Shown here one piece after another: positions 1 through 8,620 of a DNA stretch of 64,000 nucleotides (positions within the stretch are counted from its first letter, which is position 1; every line of letters begins with the position of its first letter). The notes below the pieces were generated by a model, which searched no databases, was not told the DNA's origin, and saw only the letters and a list, made by a program, of their open reading frames with translations. A program made the position numbers and the translations under genes. The stretch is from NCBI GenBank assembly GCA_022845955.1, contig AP025576.1, forward strand, positions 1,736,001 to 1,800,000. The letters run 5' to 3'. Source of the stretch: Lachnospiraceae bacterium (GTDB lineage: Bacteria > Bacillota > Clostridia > Lachnospirales > Lachnospiraceae).

Positions 1-190
1 CTTGTTGCAGCAGCCGGCAAATACCCAGATTTCCCAGATCCTTGACACGTATGTTATCCAGACAGGTATCAAGTACGGTAAATTTGAGTATGCCACGGCA
101 ATCGGGGTGTTTAAGTCGGTATTTTCCCTGCTTTTGGTAACAACGACAAATCATCTGACGAAGAAATACGCAGAAGTGGGTCTGTGGTAA
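1..190 (+). CDS. Sugar ABC transporter permease, LplB type (C-terminal part)
   Basis: This is the last 62 or so residues of an integral membrane permease whose start lies before the window. The tail reads ...TYVIQTGIKYGKFEYATAIG... and ends YAEVGLW. That matches the end of LplB/YtcP-type permeases of oligosaccharide importers, including the final transmembrane helix and the aromatic C-terminus seen in two other permeases of this window. It is followed after 12 bases by the partner permease, so the two form one operon with the receptor gene downstream. It would form half of the membrane channel. The assignment rests on similarity to the complete paralogues at 27392-28303 and 50726-51703. Confidence 0.85.
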   Translation, partial: LLQQPANTQISQILDTYVIQTGIKYGKFEYATAIGVFKSVFSLLLVTTTNHLTKKYAEVGLW

Positions 191-202
191 AGGAGGGGGA
201 AA

Positions 203-1087
203 ATGAAAGAAACAAAGGGACAAAAAATATTTAAGGTTTTTAATTATACCATATTGTGTCTGCTTGGCCTTGTAACGTTTTATCCGTTCTGGTACGTGCT
301 GGTGGCATCCTTCAATACCGGACGGGATTTCCTGAAGGGCGGGGTCTGGCTTTATCCCAGGCAGTTCACCCTGGAAAATTATGTTATGGCGTTTAAGGAC
401 GAAAGAATCTACCAGTCTTTGTCCATATCGGTGGGTGCGACGATTCTGAGCGTGGTGGCCGGACTGCTTTTTACGGCGCTGATCGCCTATGCGTTAAGTA
501 TCCGCACGTTGCCGGGAAGGACTTTTCTTAACTTTTTCTGGTATTTTACAACCATTTTCAGCGGCGGAATGATTCCTCTTTATATGGTGCTGCGTTCTCT
601 CGGTCTTACCGGCAGCTTCTGGCTATACGTTATTCCGTCTGTTTACAGCTTTTATAACTTCGTGCTGCTTCGCACCAATTTTGCGAACATACCGTATGAA
701 CTGAGGGAATCGGCCCAGCTGGATGGGGCGAAGGAAACCACGATCCTCATGCGGATTTATATCCCTTTGTCCAAACCGATACTGGCAACGCTGGCTCTGT
801 TTATCGGCGTGGGCAAATGGAACGACTGGTTCACGGGGGCCTATTATCAGAGTAAGGCCGCGCTTTATCCGGCAGCGACCGTATTGCAGAAGATTCTGAG
901 CGAAGCGACCGCAAGCTCCCAGGTGAAGGTGGGGCAGGAAACGGCGCTGGGTTCCATGACCAGCTATACCTCCCAATCCCTGCAGATGGCATTTGTTATG
1001 ATTCTGACGATGCCTATTGTCATAATCTATCCTTTTTTGCAAAAGTATTATGTAAAAGGGGTTATGGTTGGTTCTGTGAAAGGTTAG
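203..1087 (+). CDS. Carbohydrate ABC transporter permease, LplC/YtcP type
   Basis: Integral membrane subunit of a CUT1-type oligosaccharide importer, 294 residues, the usual size. Six hydrophobic segments are visible, starting at about residue 15. The EAA loop that docks the ATPase reads ESAQLDGAKETT, and the end has the family pattern YYVKGVMVGSVKG. A strong AGGAGG precedes the ATG. It pairs with the LplB-type permease just upstream and with the lipoprotein receptor at 1160. No ATPase gene is nearby, so an ATPase encoded elsewhere (MsmX type in related Firmicutes) must energise it. Substrate is not readable from sequence; the downstream alpha-mannosidase suggests a mannose-containing glycan. 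Confidence 0.92.
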   Translation: MKETKGQKIFKVFNYTILCLLGLVTFYPFWYVLVASFNTGRDFLKGGVWLYPRQFTLENYVMAFKDERIYQSLSISVGATILSVVAGLLFTALIAYALSIRTLPGRTFLNFFWYFTTIFSGGMIPLYMVLRSLGLTGSFWLYVIPSVYSFYNFVLLRTNFANIPYELRESAQLDGAKETTILMRIYIPLSKPILATLALFIGVGKWNDWFTGAYYQSKAALYPAATVLQKILSEATASSQVKVGQETALGSMTSYTSQSLQMAFVMILTMPIVIIYPFLQKYYVKGVMVGSVKG

Positions 1088-1120
1088 ACTGCGCCCCAAA
1101 TGGCGCCAGGCGCAGTTTTA
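1088..1120 (+). terminator. Hairpin with short T tail between permease and receptor genes
   Basis: An 8-bp perfect stem (actgcgcc / ggcgcagt) with a 13-base loop is followed by TTTTA. It starts at the permease stop codon. In importer operons such hairpins act as partial terminators or protect RNA ends so that the receptor is made at a different level; that role is inferred. Confidence 0.5.
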
Positions 1121-1159
1121 TCCGGTATATATGATTCGTAAAAAAGGAGGATTTAGCGT

Positions 1160-2959
1160 ATGAGAAAGAAAAAAGCATTGGCGTTATTGCTCACGGCGGC
1201 AATGACGGCTGGGATGCTGGCAGGGTGCGGCGGTTCGAAGGAAAGCGCATCCACGGCAGGTAATGCGGGAACGGCGGACACGGCGGATACGGCCGGCAGC
1301 ACAGCCGCGGCGGCCGGAGAAACTGCGGATGACGGCGATTATTATGTGGATGAGGACGGAAATAAGTACAAAAAATTTGATGATGTCCAATTGAAAATGC
1401 TCATCTGCTGGAACGGCGGCTTCAAGACGGCCCAGGATCAGTATAACAATGATGTGGCGGCGGCAATCCGGGAAAAAATCGGTGTGACCGTGGAATTTGA
1501 AGGCATCATGATGAGCGAGGCTGAAAAACTGAATATGATGTTTGCTTCCGGAGATATGCCGGATATGGTGAATGCCCCTTACTGGGGCGGTACTGCCGGG
1601 GAAACGGCGATCATTAAGAAAGCGGGCGTGGAAGGCCGGCTGATCGATATCAAGGATATGGTGCCCAATTACCCGAATATTGCCGATGCCTACGATATAG
1701 GCGTTATCGGGCAGAAATACCTGGAAACGGACATTGATACCCCGGAAAACAACGGGGCCAGATATGTGCTTCCCACGGAAGTGGCGGGAGATGATGCCGA
1801 CATCGCACAGTGGGGGTACGGCGTATTCGTCCGCGGCGACGTTCCCGAAGCCCTTGGCATCGATCCCACTTCTATCAAGACTTCGGAGGAGCTTTATGAT
1901 TTTATGGTGAAGGCAAGGGATTACGGCTTTAAGGATGTGAACGGCAATGACTGTATCGTGGCGACAACCTACCATGACGGCTGGTCCTATGACGATTTTA
2001 TCCAAAGCTTCCAGACGAAGAAACTGACCAAATTTGAACTGGATGCCGACGGAAATGTTACTTATGACAGGCTGACCCAGGATTATATTGATAAATACCT
2101 GTTCATCTGGAAGCTCGTCAAAGAGGGGATCCTGGATAAGGAATGTTTTAAAACCTCGGACGACAGGGCAAAAGAAAAGGTGGGGAACGGTACCGCACTT
2201 TTTACCTGTGCACAGTACGGCGTAACCGTTGACGCCACCAAGCTCACCGGCCTGTATGATTCCAACCCGGAAATGCGGTATACATGGGTGGGGCCTCTGA
2301 ATTATAAGGACGGATCCCCGCTGAAGCAGATTGAACCGGACGGAAGAAACGGTTCCCCGGTTATCTTTTTCCCGAATACCTGTTCCAATATTGATGCGGC
2401 GCTCACCTGGCTTGACTATATTAACAGCAAAGAAGGGACAAAGCTGATATGCTACGGTATAGAAGGGGATACCTATGAACTGAATGCAGACGGACAGCCG
2501 AGAATGAATGCGGAATTAACCGAGAAGTATAAGGTGGATACGGAAGGTGTCAATGAAGAGCTTCGGGAAAGAGGGATTAATTACATGGCGGCCAGGACCT
2601 ATGTAGCCAAGAAAAATATGGCGTGGTTCGGCGAATCCGGCCCCTTCATGGCAGACGCGGAAAATGAGTATGTAAAACAATACAAGGAGCTGCGGCCGGT
2701 GGAGAAGATACCCGGCTATTCCATAGAAGCATTCGCTCCCGGATTTGAAGGCTACCAGGAATTTGCGGAATGGGCGTTTGACGATACAACGGAAAAAGAA
2801 TATAAGGAAAGGGCATTCTTTGCCGATACGGAAGAAGAGGCAAGAAAGATTCTGGAAGATTACCAGAACTACCTGCTTACTGGCGACGGAGGCAAGATGC
2901 AGGAATTCCTTGATTATCTGACGGAACAGTCCAAAACAAGGGACGATATCGCTTACTAG
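1160..2959 (+). CDS. Extracellular sugar-binding lipoprotein of ABC importer (LplA/YtcQ-like)
   Basis: A 599-residue secreted receptor. The N-terminus is a lipoprotein signal peptide: KKK, a hydrophobic stretch and the lipobox LAGC with the lipidated Cys at residue 23. A low-complexity Ala/Gly/Thr/Asp linker follows to about residue 55, then a large two-lobed binding domain. Its length (500-600) fits the LplA-type family rather than the roughly 420-residue MalE type. It has its own AGGAGG and a leader of about 70 bases after the permease. It would deliver an oligosaccharide to the two permeases upstream. The substrate is not known; the operon's GH38 enzyme suggests a mannoside or N-glycan piece, by inference only. 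Confidence 0.9.
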   Translation: MRKKKALALLLTAAMTAGMLAGCGGSKESASTAGNAGTADTADTAGSTAAAAGETADDGDYYVDEDGNKYKKFDDVQLKMLICWNGGFKTAQDQYNNDVAAAIREKIGVTVEFEGIMMSEAEKLNMMFASGDMPDMVNAPYWGGTAGETAIIKKAGVEGRLIDIKDMVPNYPNIADAYDIGVIGQKYLETDIDTPENNGARYVLPTEVAGDDADIAQWGYGVFVRGDVPEALGIDPTSIKTSEELYDFMVKARDYGFKDVNGNDCIVATTYHDGWSYDDFIQSFQTKKLTKFELDADGNVTYDRLTQDYIDKYLFIWKLVKEGILDKECFKTSDDRAKEKVGNGTALFTCAQYGVTVDATKLTGLYDSNPEMRYTWVGPLNYKDGSPLKQIEPDGRNGSPVIFFPNTCSNIDAALTWLDYINSKEGTKLICYGIEGDTYELNADGQPRMNAELTEKYKVDTEGVNEELRERGINYMAARTYVAKKNMAWFGESGPFMADAENEYVKQYKELRPVEKIPGYSIEAFAPGFEGYQEFAEWAFDDTTEKEYKERAFFADTEEEARKILEDYQNYLLTGDGGKMQEFLDYLTEQSKTRDDIAY

Positions 2960-2982
2960 GAACGGACAATACTTTGAGAATT

Positions 2983-3059
2983 GAGAGGGAACTTATTGGG
3001 AACAGGTTTTCCGGGGTTTGGCACGGCGCCTGGGACTATAGTAAGTTACCTCTCTTTTT
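2983..3059 (+). terminator. Branched hairpin followed by T5, after the receptor gene
   Basis: Arms at 2983-2995 and 3042-3054 pair over 13 positions with one mismatch, and five T follow directly. The 46 bases between them contain further pairing (ggaa/ttcc and a ggc...gcc stem), so the RNA would branch. It ends 24 bases before the next gene. It may be a terminator or an attenuator controlling the enzymes downstream. I do not recognise a known riboswitch. Confidence 0.5.
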
Positions 3060-3083
3060 GTCCGGCGGGGGAAAGGATGAAGA

Positions 3084-5357
3084 ATGGCATATATCAGGAA
3101 TAAAAAAGAAGAACTGACAGGGTATCAGGCAAGCGGGGATTTCCGTCCGTCCGTGGATCTGCAGTGTGATTTTGTTATGGTGTACGGAATTGACGATACG
3201 ATGCCGGACCGGATCAGGCAGTACCGGGAAAAAGGTTATGTAATCCATCTGATGACAGGGATTGCATGGGGGGAGTATCAGGATTATCTGGACGGCGGAT
3301 GGGACGGACGCAAGCACTGGGATGAGGGCCAGGTGGAACGAAGCGGCAAAGGGGTGATTCATAATCCCACCGTGCCCTATATGGTGCCTACGGTTTCCTT
3401 TTCGGAGTATCTGACCGAACGCATGAAGATTGCCGTGGACATGGGCGTGGAGGCCATCCATGTGGAAGAACCGGAATTCTGGGACAGAAACGGTTATTCG
3501 GAGGCGTTTCAGAGGGAATATGAAATCTACTACAAGGAGCCGTGGAGGCCCCAGCATGAGGATTTGGATGTGCGCTATAAATCGGCGCGGCTGAAAGCCT
3601 ATCTCTATGGCAGGGCCATAGACCGTGTGAGCGCGGCGCTGAAGGAATATGCTAAGGTAACCTATAACCGGGATCTGCGGTTTTATGTGCCCACACACAG
3701 TCTGCTGAATTATACCCAGTGGAAGATCATGAGCCCGGAGGCGGCGCTTATCAATATCCCCACGGTGGACGGCTACATTGCCCAGATTTGGACGGGAACG
3801 AGCAGGGAAGCCAATGTATATGAGGGGGTATACAAGGAACGTACCTTTGAAACCGCCTATCTGGAATACGGGGTCATGCAGGAGCTGGTGAAGGGGACCG
3901 GACGCAGGATGTGGTTCCTGAATGATCCCATAGAGGATCTGCCCTCCTATACCTGGGAAAACTACGAGTACAATTACAGAAAGACGGCGGCTGCGTCCCT
4001 GCTGCATCCCCATATCTGGCATTACGAGATCTGCCCCTGGCCCCACCGGGTATTTGACGGCAGATATCCCCGGTTCCAGCCCCATATTGCACAGAAGGAT
4101 GAGACCAGCTACGAAACGGATCAATCCAGGCCGATACCCGGCAGCTATTCCACGCTGCTTTCCGGTATGTTCCAGCTGTTCGGCGATATGGAGCAGAAGG
4201 AATTTTGGTTTGAAGGCGCCGGGGACTGCGTGGGAATTGCTATGTCGGACAGCGGCCTGTTCCAGCGTACGTTCCCGGACGGCATAGTGAACGGCAGAAG
4301 GCTGGGGGAGCGGTTTGCCATGGCAAAACATAAGAATACGGGGAATCCGGTGGATGAAGAGGCGGCCGAAGCACTGATGAAGGAGATCTCCGGGGAGGAA
4401 TCACTGCTGCTTGATTTCATCCAGAGCGATGCGTTTCCCCAGTTTTACGGCATGTCCCTGCCGCTGCTGAAATACGGCCTGCCGGTAAGGCCGGTACAGC
4501 TTGACAATGTACGGCGGTTTGCAGGTTACCTGGATGCCCTGAAGGTCCTGGTCCTCAGCTACGAGTATATGAAGCCGGAGGCCCCGGATGTAAATACCGC
4601 AGTGCTCTCCTGGGTAATGGACGGCGGAACGCTTTTGTATATCGGCGACGGGAGCGATCCCTTCCACCGAATCGATTCCTGGTGGAGAAGCTCCGGCTTT
4701 GCCGATCCTGCCCGGCATCTGTTCCGCCTGGCCGGTCTGGGGGAGACGCCGGCGGACGGCGTATACCAGGCAGGAAGGGGAAAAATCGTGGTATGGAATA
4801 TGGTGCCTGCCAAACTCTGCCTTACCAGGGAGCTGGCGCAGGAATACCGGGATAAGGTGAAAACGGCGCTGGAAGGCCTGGGACTGGCATGGGAATACCG
4901 CAGTGACCTGACCCTGCACAGAGGCCCGTATATCATATCCGCCGTCATGGATGAAAGCGTTACGGAGGAGAAAAAGTCATGGGAAGGCTTGTTTGCCGAT
5001 CTGGGCGAGAATGACTATCCCGTTATCACTCACAAGGAAATCGGGCCGGATGAAACGGCGCTGCTGTTTGATTTCGATACCATCCGGGACGACACGTTCC
5101 GTATAATCGGCAGCTCCGCCAGGGTGCTGGCGGCGCAGGCGGATGACGGCGGCTTCCGGCTGAAGCTGAAAACCGCGGACAAAATCAAGGCATTTACCCG
5201 GGTGCGTCTGCCCGGAAAGGCATCCGCCGTATGTGCGGCAATGGAGAACGGCGGGGAAATCCCCATGGAAGCGAAGTGGGATGACGCCTCCCGGACGCTG
5301 CTGCTGTGTTACGACAGCCATGGGGAAGAGGTGACGGTGACGGGCAAATGGGAGTGA
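3084..5357 (+). CDS. Putative glycoside hydrolase-like protein of unknown specificity (TIM barrel, GATase-like, beta domain)
   Basis: A 757-residue protein with no signal peptide, so it is probably cytoplasmic. The first 400 or so residues look like a TIM barrel: a strand ending VDMGVEAIHVEEPEFW offers acidic residues where a retaining glycosidase would have them, and later strands carry WFLNDPIEDL and HIWHYEICPWPHR. Residues of about 470-560 (LKVLVLSYEYMKPE, GGTLLYIGDGSDPF) resemble the class I GATase-like domain of GH42 enzymes. The end looks like a beta sandwich. This order recalls GH42 but the catalytic signature is not one I can assign. It sits between the importer receptor and the glycyl radical genes, 18 bases before the activase, so it probably acts on the imported glycan. 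Confidence 0.6.
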   Translation: MAYIRNKKEELTGYQASGDFRPSVDLQCDFVMVYGIDDTMPDRIRQYREKGYVIHLMTGIAWGEYQDYLDGGWDGRKHWDEGQVERSGKGVIHNPTVPYMVPTVSFSEYLTERMKIAVDMGVEAIHVEEPEFWDRNGYSEAFQREYEIYYKEPWRPQHEDLDVRYKSARLKAYLYGRAIDRVSAALKEYAKVTYNRDLRFYVPTHSLLNYTQWKIMSPEAALINIPTVDGYIAQIWTGTSREANVYEGVYKERTFETAYLEYGVMQELVKGTGRRMWFLNDPIEDLPSYTWENYEYNYRKTAAASLLHPHIWHYEICPWPHRVFDGRYPRFQPHIAQKDETSYETDQSRPIPGSYSTLLSGMFQLFGDMEQKEFWFEGAGDCVGIAMSDSGLFQRTFPDGIVNGRRLGERFAMAKHKNTGNPVDEEAAEALMKEISGEESLLLDFIQSDAFPQFYGMSLPLLKYGLPVRPVQLDNVRRFAGYLDALKVLVLSYEYMKPEAPDVNTAVLSWVMDGGTLLYIGDGSDPFHRIDSWWRSSGFADPARHLFRLAGLGETPADGVYQAGRGKIVVWNMVPAKLCLTRELAQEYRDKVKTALEGLGLAWEYRSDLTLHRGPYIISAVMDESVTEEKKSWEGLFADLGENDYPVITHKEIGPDETALLFDFDTIRDDTFRIIGSSARVLAAQADDGGFRLKLKTADKIKAFTRVRLPGKASAVCAAMENGGEIPMEAKWDDASRTLLLCYDSHGEEVTVTGKWE

Positions 5358-5375
5358 GAAAGACAGGAGCAAAGG

Positions 5376-6242
5376 ATGCAGACAGTACGTATTTTTAACA
5401 TACAGCATTTTTCCGTGCACGATGGGCCGGGCGTGAGGACGGTGGTATTTTTCAAGGGCTGTAACCTGCACTGCCGGTGGTGCCACAACCCGGAGTCTAT
5501 CCGCGGGGAAAAAGAAATCTTGTTGTATCCGGATCGGTGCATCGGCTGCGGGGCATGTGTACAACAGTGCCCCGCAGGGGCACACAGCTTTCCGGAGGGA
5601 AAACACAGGGTGGACAGGAAAAGGTGCATCCGCTGTTTCCGGTGCTGTGAGGAATGCTATGCCGATGCCCTGGTGTGCGTGGGGGAAGAAACGGACACGG
5701 AAACCGTGATGGATGAAATACGCCGCAATAAAGGGTACTTCGCCCATTCGGGAGGCGGTGTCACATTCTCCGGGGGAGAGTGCATGCTTCAGACAAAACC
5801 ACTCACACAGCTTTTGGAGTGCTGCAGGAGAGAAGGGATCCATACGGCGGTGGATACCGCGGGAAATGTGCCCTGGGATTCCTTCGAAGAAGTGCTTCCC
5901 CTGACCGATTTGTTTTTATATGATATCAAGGCATTTGACCCGATCGTGCATCAAAGCTGTACCGGCGTCACCAATGAAAGGATTCTTGAGAATTTCCGGA
6001 GACTGGCGGACTGCGGTGCGGCGGTTACGGTGAGGATTCCCTATGTGCCCGAATTAAACGGGACACAGCTGGAAGGGATTGCCTCATTTCTGTCCGCATA
6101 TCCGCAGATAAGGGCTGAACTGCTGCCTTACCACAGCATGGGGAATTCCAAGTACCAGGCACTGGAGGAAACGTTTTATACCGGCACGGTACCGGATAAA
6201 ACAACGGTGGAACGATTGAAAAAGAAATATCATTTTTATTGA
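5376..6242 (+). CDS. Glycyl radical enzyme activase (radical SAM, PflA family)
   Basis: A 288-residue radical SAM enzyme that would use S-adenosylmethionine to place the glycyl radical on the next gene's product. The CxxxCxxC cluster motif is C29, C33, C36 (FFKGCNLHCRWC). Two extra ferredoxin-type clusters follow: CIGCGACVQQCP at about 55-66 and CIRCFRCCEEC at about 84-94. Such a ferredoxin insert is typical of activases of dehydratase and lyase glycyl radical enzymes and is absent from the pyruvate formate-lyase activase itself. SGGGVTFSGGE is the conserved SAM-binding glycine stretch. It is 8 bases from its partner, which indicates translational coupling. Activity would need anaerobic conditions. 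Confidence 0.95.
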   Translation: MQTVRIFNIQHFSVHDGPGVRTVVFFKGCNLHCRWCHNPESIRGEKEILLYPDRCIGCGACVQQCPAGAHSFPEGKHRVDRKRCIRCFRCCEECYADALVCVGEETDTETVMDEIRRNKGYFAHSGGGVTFSGGECMLQTKPLTQLLECCRREGIHTAVDTAGNVPWDSFEEVLPLTDLFLYDIKAFDPIVHQSCTGVTNERILENFRRLADCGAAVTVRIPYVPELNGTQLEGIASFLSAYPQIRAELLPYHSMGNSKYQALEETFYTGTVPDKTTVERLKKKYHFY

Positions 6243-6250
6243 GGAGATAA

Positions 6251-8440
6251 ATGGTGAATACGGAAAAAGTAAAAATGTCCCCTTTATACCTGACCCTAAT
6301 CAGGGAACTGCATCAGGATAAGGTGGAGATAAACGACAGGAAAATTGCACGGCACGGCCCGATTGACATCGATGACCACGGATTCATCGATTTCCCGGAT
6401 TTTTCCTTTGAACCGGATCTGTGCGGGGACGGACTGGTTCACGGCTGCACGGTAATAGGAAAGAATTTCCGCAGATTCCTGCAGGAGATGCCCAGGTATG
6501 TGAACAGAAGCAGCGCTCTTGCCTGCTGCTGGGTGGGGACGCTGGACCGGTTCCTGCCTCTTGGGCTGGCGGAAGAGGAACGGCCGGCCTATCTTGCGGA
6601 CACCATCCGTAAATACAGGATCACCCAGGCGGGCTTCGGAGGTATGAACCATTTGTGCCCCGACATGGAAATCGGCCTGCGGCTGGGCTGGACGGGGCTT
6701 CTGGAAAAAATAAGGTACTGCCGGAAGAGAAACCGGCCGGCGGATCCCGATTTTTATGAAGGGGAGGAACAGCTGGTGCTGGGGATCCTGGAATGGGTGA
6801 AGGCGCATCAGCGTCTGGCACAGCAGCTGGCGGAAAAGGAAACGGATCCCTTCCGGAAAGAAAATTACGAGGCTATCGCTGCCGTAAACGGGGCGTTGTG
6901 CTGCAGGGCACCTGGTTCGTTCCGGGAGGCGGTCCAGTTCCTTGCCCATTTCCAGTCCGTGGACAGAACCTATTGCGGAGGCGGCGCCCTGGGTGCCCTG
7001 GATACGCTTCTGGAAGAATATTTTGAACGGGATATTGCCAAAGGGATCCTGACGGAGGAAGAGGCCGTGTGGATCCTTGCCAGCCTGTTTTTTAACGATA
7101 CCCATTATGCCCAGATCGGCGGACTCACCCCGTCGGGGGACCGGGAAGTGACAAGCCGGCTGTCCTTTGTGATTCTGGATGCCATGCATCTGCTCGGCAT
7201 CCCCACCAATCTGGCCGTCCGTGTCCATGCGCCGGTACCGGGACAGACGGAAGAAGCGGATATCCTTTTGAAACGCGCTGTGGAGTATACGCTGGAGGAC
7301 GGCTGCGGGGTCTGCTATTCTCTGGAAAAAGGGATCAGCGAAGGCTTTGCCAGGAACGGTTTCCCGCTGGAGCTGGGGCGGATGCGGGTGAAATGCGGCT
7401 GTAACTGGGTCGCCATTCCCGGCAGGGAATATCCGCTGCAGGATGTGACGAGAGTCAACATGGCTACGGCGCTGCACTATGCGCTGGAGGATCTGGAAGA
7501 GGCGGGGAATTATACGATGGCGCATCTGTGGGAGCTTTTCTGCACCCATCTGGGCATTATGGTGGACTGTATCAAAAAAGGCTACGACAGACATTATGAG
7601 GTGATGCAGAAGGGAATGCCCGAAATCGTGCTGAACCTGTTTATGCACGGCCCGCTGGAACGGGGGCTGAACTGTGCCAACGGCGGGGTGGATATCCTGG
7701 ATTTGAATATCGACGGTATTGCCCTGGCCACCACCGCGGATTCCTTTGCGGCGATAGAACAGAGGGTGGTGCAGGAAGGGAAGCTGACGTGGGAAAGGCT
7801 TTTTGCACTGCTGCACACCAATTATGAAGGGGCCGAAAGAGAACGCCTGATGCTGAAAAATATCAGACGGTATGGTTCGCCGCAGTCTCCGGCGGAAGCC
7901 TGGGCAGTGCGGATCCGGGATCATTATGTGAAAATCTGCAGACAGACGCCGACGCCCAAGCACCATCTGCCGATTGTTCCCGGCATGTTTTCCCATGGAG
8001 ATGTATATGCGTATGGATCGGTGCTGGAAGCCACACCCAACGGCAGGTTTGCAGGGGATCCCATCTCCCATTCCTCCGAACCGGATCCGGGTTTTGCGAG
8101 AGGGCTGGATACCTTTTCGCCCGCATTGAAGGCCAACGCGGTGGCGGTAACACAGCCCGGGTACGGAAATTCCGCGCCGCTGCATCTGGACATTGATACC
8201 GGGCTTGTGGAAAGCGAAGGAGGGGCGGAAGCGCTTGTGGCCCTGATTCATGCCCATGAGCAGGCGGGGGGAACCTTAATCAACATGAACTGTATTTCCA
8301 GAGAGAAGCTGCTAAAGGCCCACGAGGATCCCGGGGCTTATCCGGATTTGGTGGTACGGGTGACGGGATATTCCGCGTTTTTCGCGTCGCTGTCTAAGGA
8401 ATACAGACAGCAGATTGTGGATCGTTTCCTGGCACAATAA
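6251..8440 (+). CDS. Glycyl radical enzyme of unassigned class (PFL-like family)
   Basis: A 729-residue member of the pyruvate formate-lyase superfamily. The radical-bearing loop near the C-terminus reads VVRVTGYSAFF with Gly706 as the radical site. The thiyl-radical loop reads KCGCNW with Cys382 and Cys384; Cys384 aligns with the catalytic Cys. Known dehydratases and lyases (glycerol, propanediol, choline, hydroxyproline, isethionate) have GC-x-E here, and PFL has CCVSP. This protein has Trp386 at the Glu position, so its reaction is probably not one of those. The family hallmark ATPNGRFAGDP is present at about 598-608. It is coupled to the activase and sits in a sugar importer and glycosidase operon. 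The substrate is unknown; a sugar or sugar acid derived from the glycan is a reasonable guess. Confidence 0.9.
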   Translation: MVNTEKVKMSPLYLTLIRELHQDKVEINDRKIARHGPIDIDDHGFIDFPDFSFEPDLCGDGLVHGCTVIGKNFRRFLQEMPRYVNRSSALACCWVGTLDRFLPLGLAEEERPAYLADTIRKYRITQAGFGGMNHLCPDMEIGLRLGWTGLLEKIRYCRKRNRPADPDFYEGEEQLVLGILEWVKAHQRLAQQLAEKETDPFRKENYEAIAAVNGALCCRAPGSFREAVQFLAHFQSVDRTYCGGGALGALDTLLEEYFERDIAKGILTEEEAVWILASLFFNDTHYAQIGGLTPSGDREVTSRLSFVILDAMHLLGIPTNLAVRVHAPVPGQTEEADILLKRAVEYTLEDGCGVCYSLEKGISEGFARNGFPLELGRMRVKCGCNWVAIPGREYPLQDVTRVNMATALHYALEDLEEAGNYTMAHLWELFCTHLGIMVDCIKKGYDRHYEVMQKGMPEIVLNLFMHGPLERGLNCANGGVDILDLNIDGIALATTADSFAAIEQRVVQEGKLTWERLFALLHTNYEGAERERLMLKNIRRYGSPQSPAEAWAVRIRDHYVKICRQTPTPKHHLPIVPGMFSHGDVYAYGSVLEATPNGRFAGDPISHSSEPDPGFARGLDTFSPALKANAVAVTQPGYGNSAPLHLDIDTGLVESEGGAEALVALIHAHEQAGGTLINMNCISREKLLKAHEDPGAYPDLVVRVTGYSAFFASLSKEYRQQIVDRFLAQ

Positions 8441-8464
8441 ACCGAGCGGAAACGATCAAAAATC

Positions 8465-8494
8465 GTAACCGTTCAGACTTGTCTGAACGGTTAC
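8465..8494. repeat. Perfect 14-bp palindrome (GTAACCGTTCA family)
   Basis: Arms gtaaccgttcagac and gtctgaacggttac separated by TT, between the glycyl radical gene and the mannosidase. No T run follows on the + strand; ATTTTT follows on the - strand. The half-site gtaac-n-gttca recurs at 14094-14134 and 30985-31005. It could be an operator or a dispersed repeat with terminator activity. Confidence 0.6.
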
Positions 8495-8505
8495 CAAAAA
8501 TCAGG

Positions 8506-8534
8506 TAGCACAAACAGTATACCGGCCTTATAAT
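8506..8534 (+). promoter_or_regulatory. Candidate sigma-A promoter for the alpha-mannosidase gene
   Basis: A perfect -10 TATAAT at 8529-8534 lies 17 bases after a weak -35 TAGCAC at 8506-8511, about 87 bases before the GH38 start. It suggests the mannosidase can be expressed apart from the upstream operon, probably with activator help because the -35 is poor. Confidence 0.4.
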
Positions 8535-8620
8535 GAAGGAGATCCCTTTCCGTTTCCTGTGGAGAGGGTAAGAACGGTTACATAGGGAAGGCAATAGATA
8601 ACCTCAGGGAGGGAAACGAA

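Noticed and set aside
6296-8257. 653-codon open frame antisense to the glycyl radical gene
   Set aside because: It mirrors codon bias of the GC-rich gene on the other strand, has no ribosome binding site and its protein has no recognisable motif.
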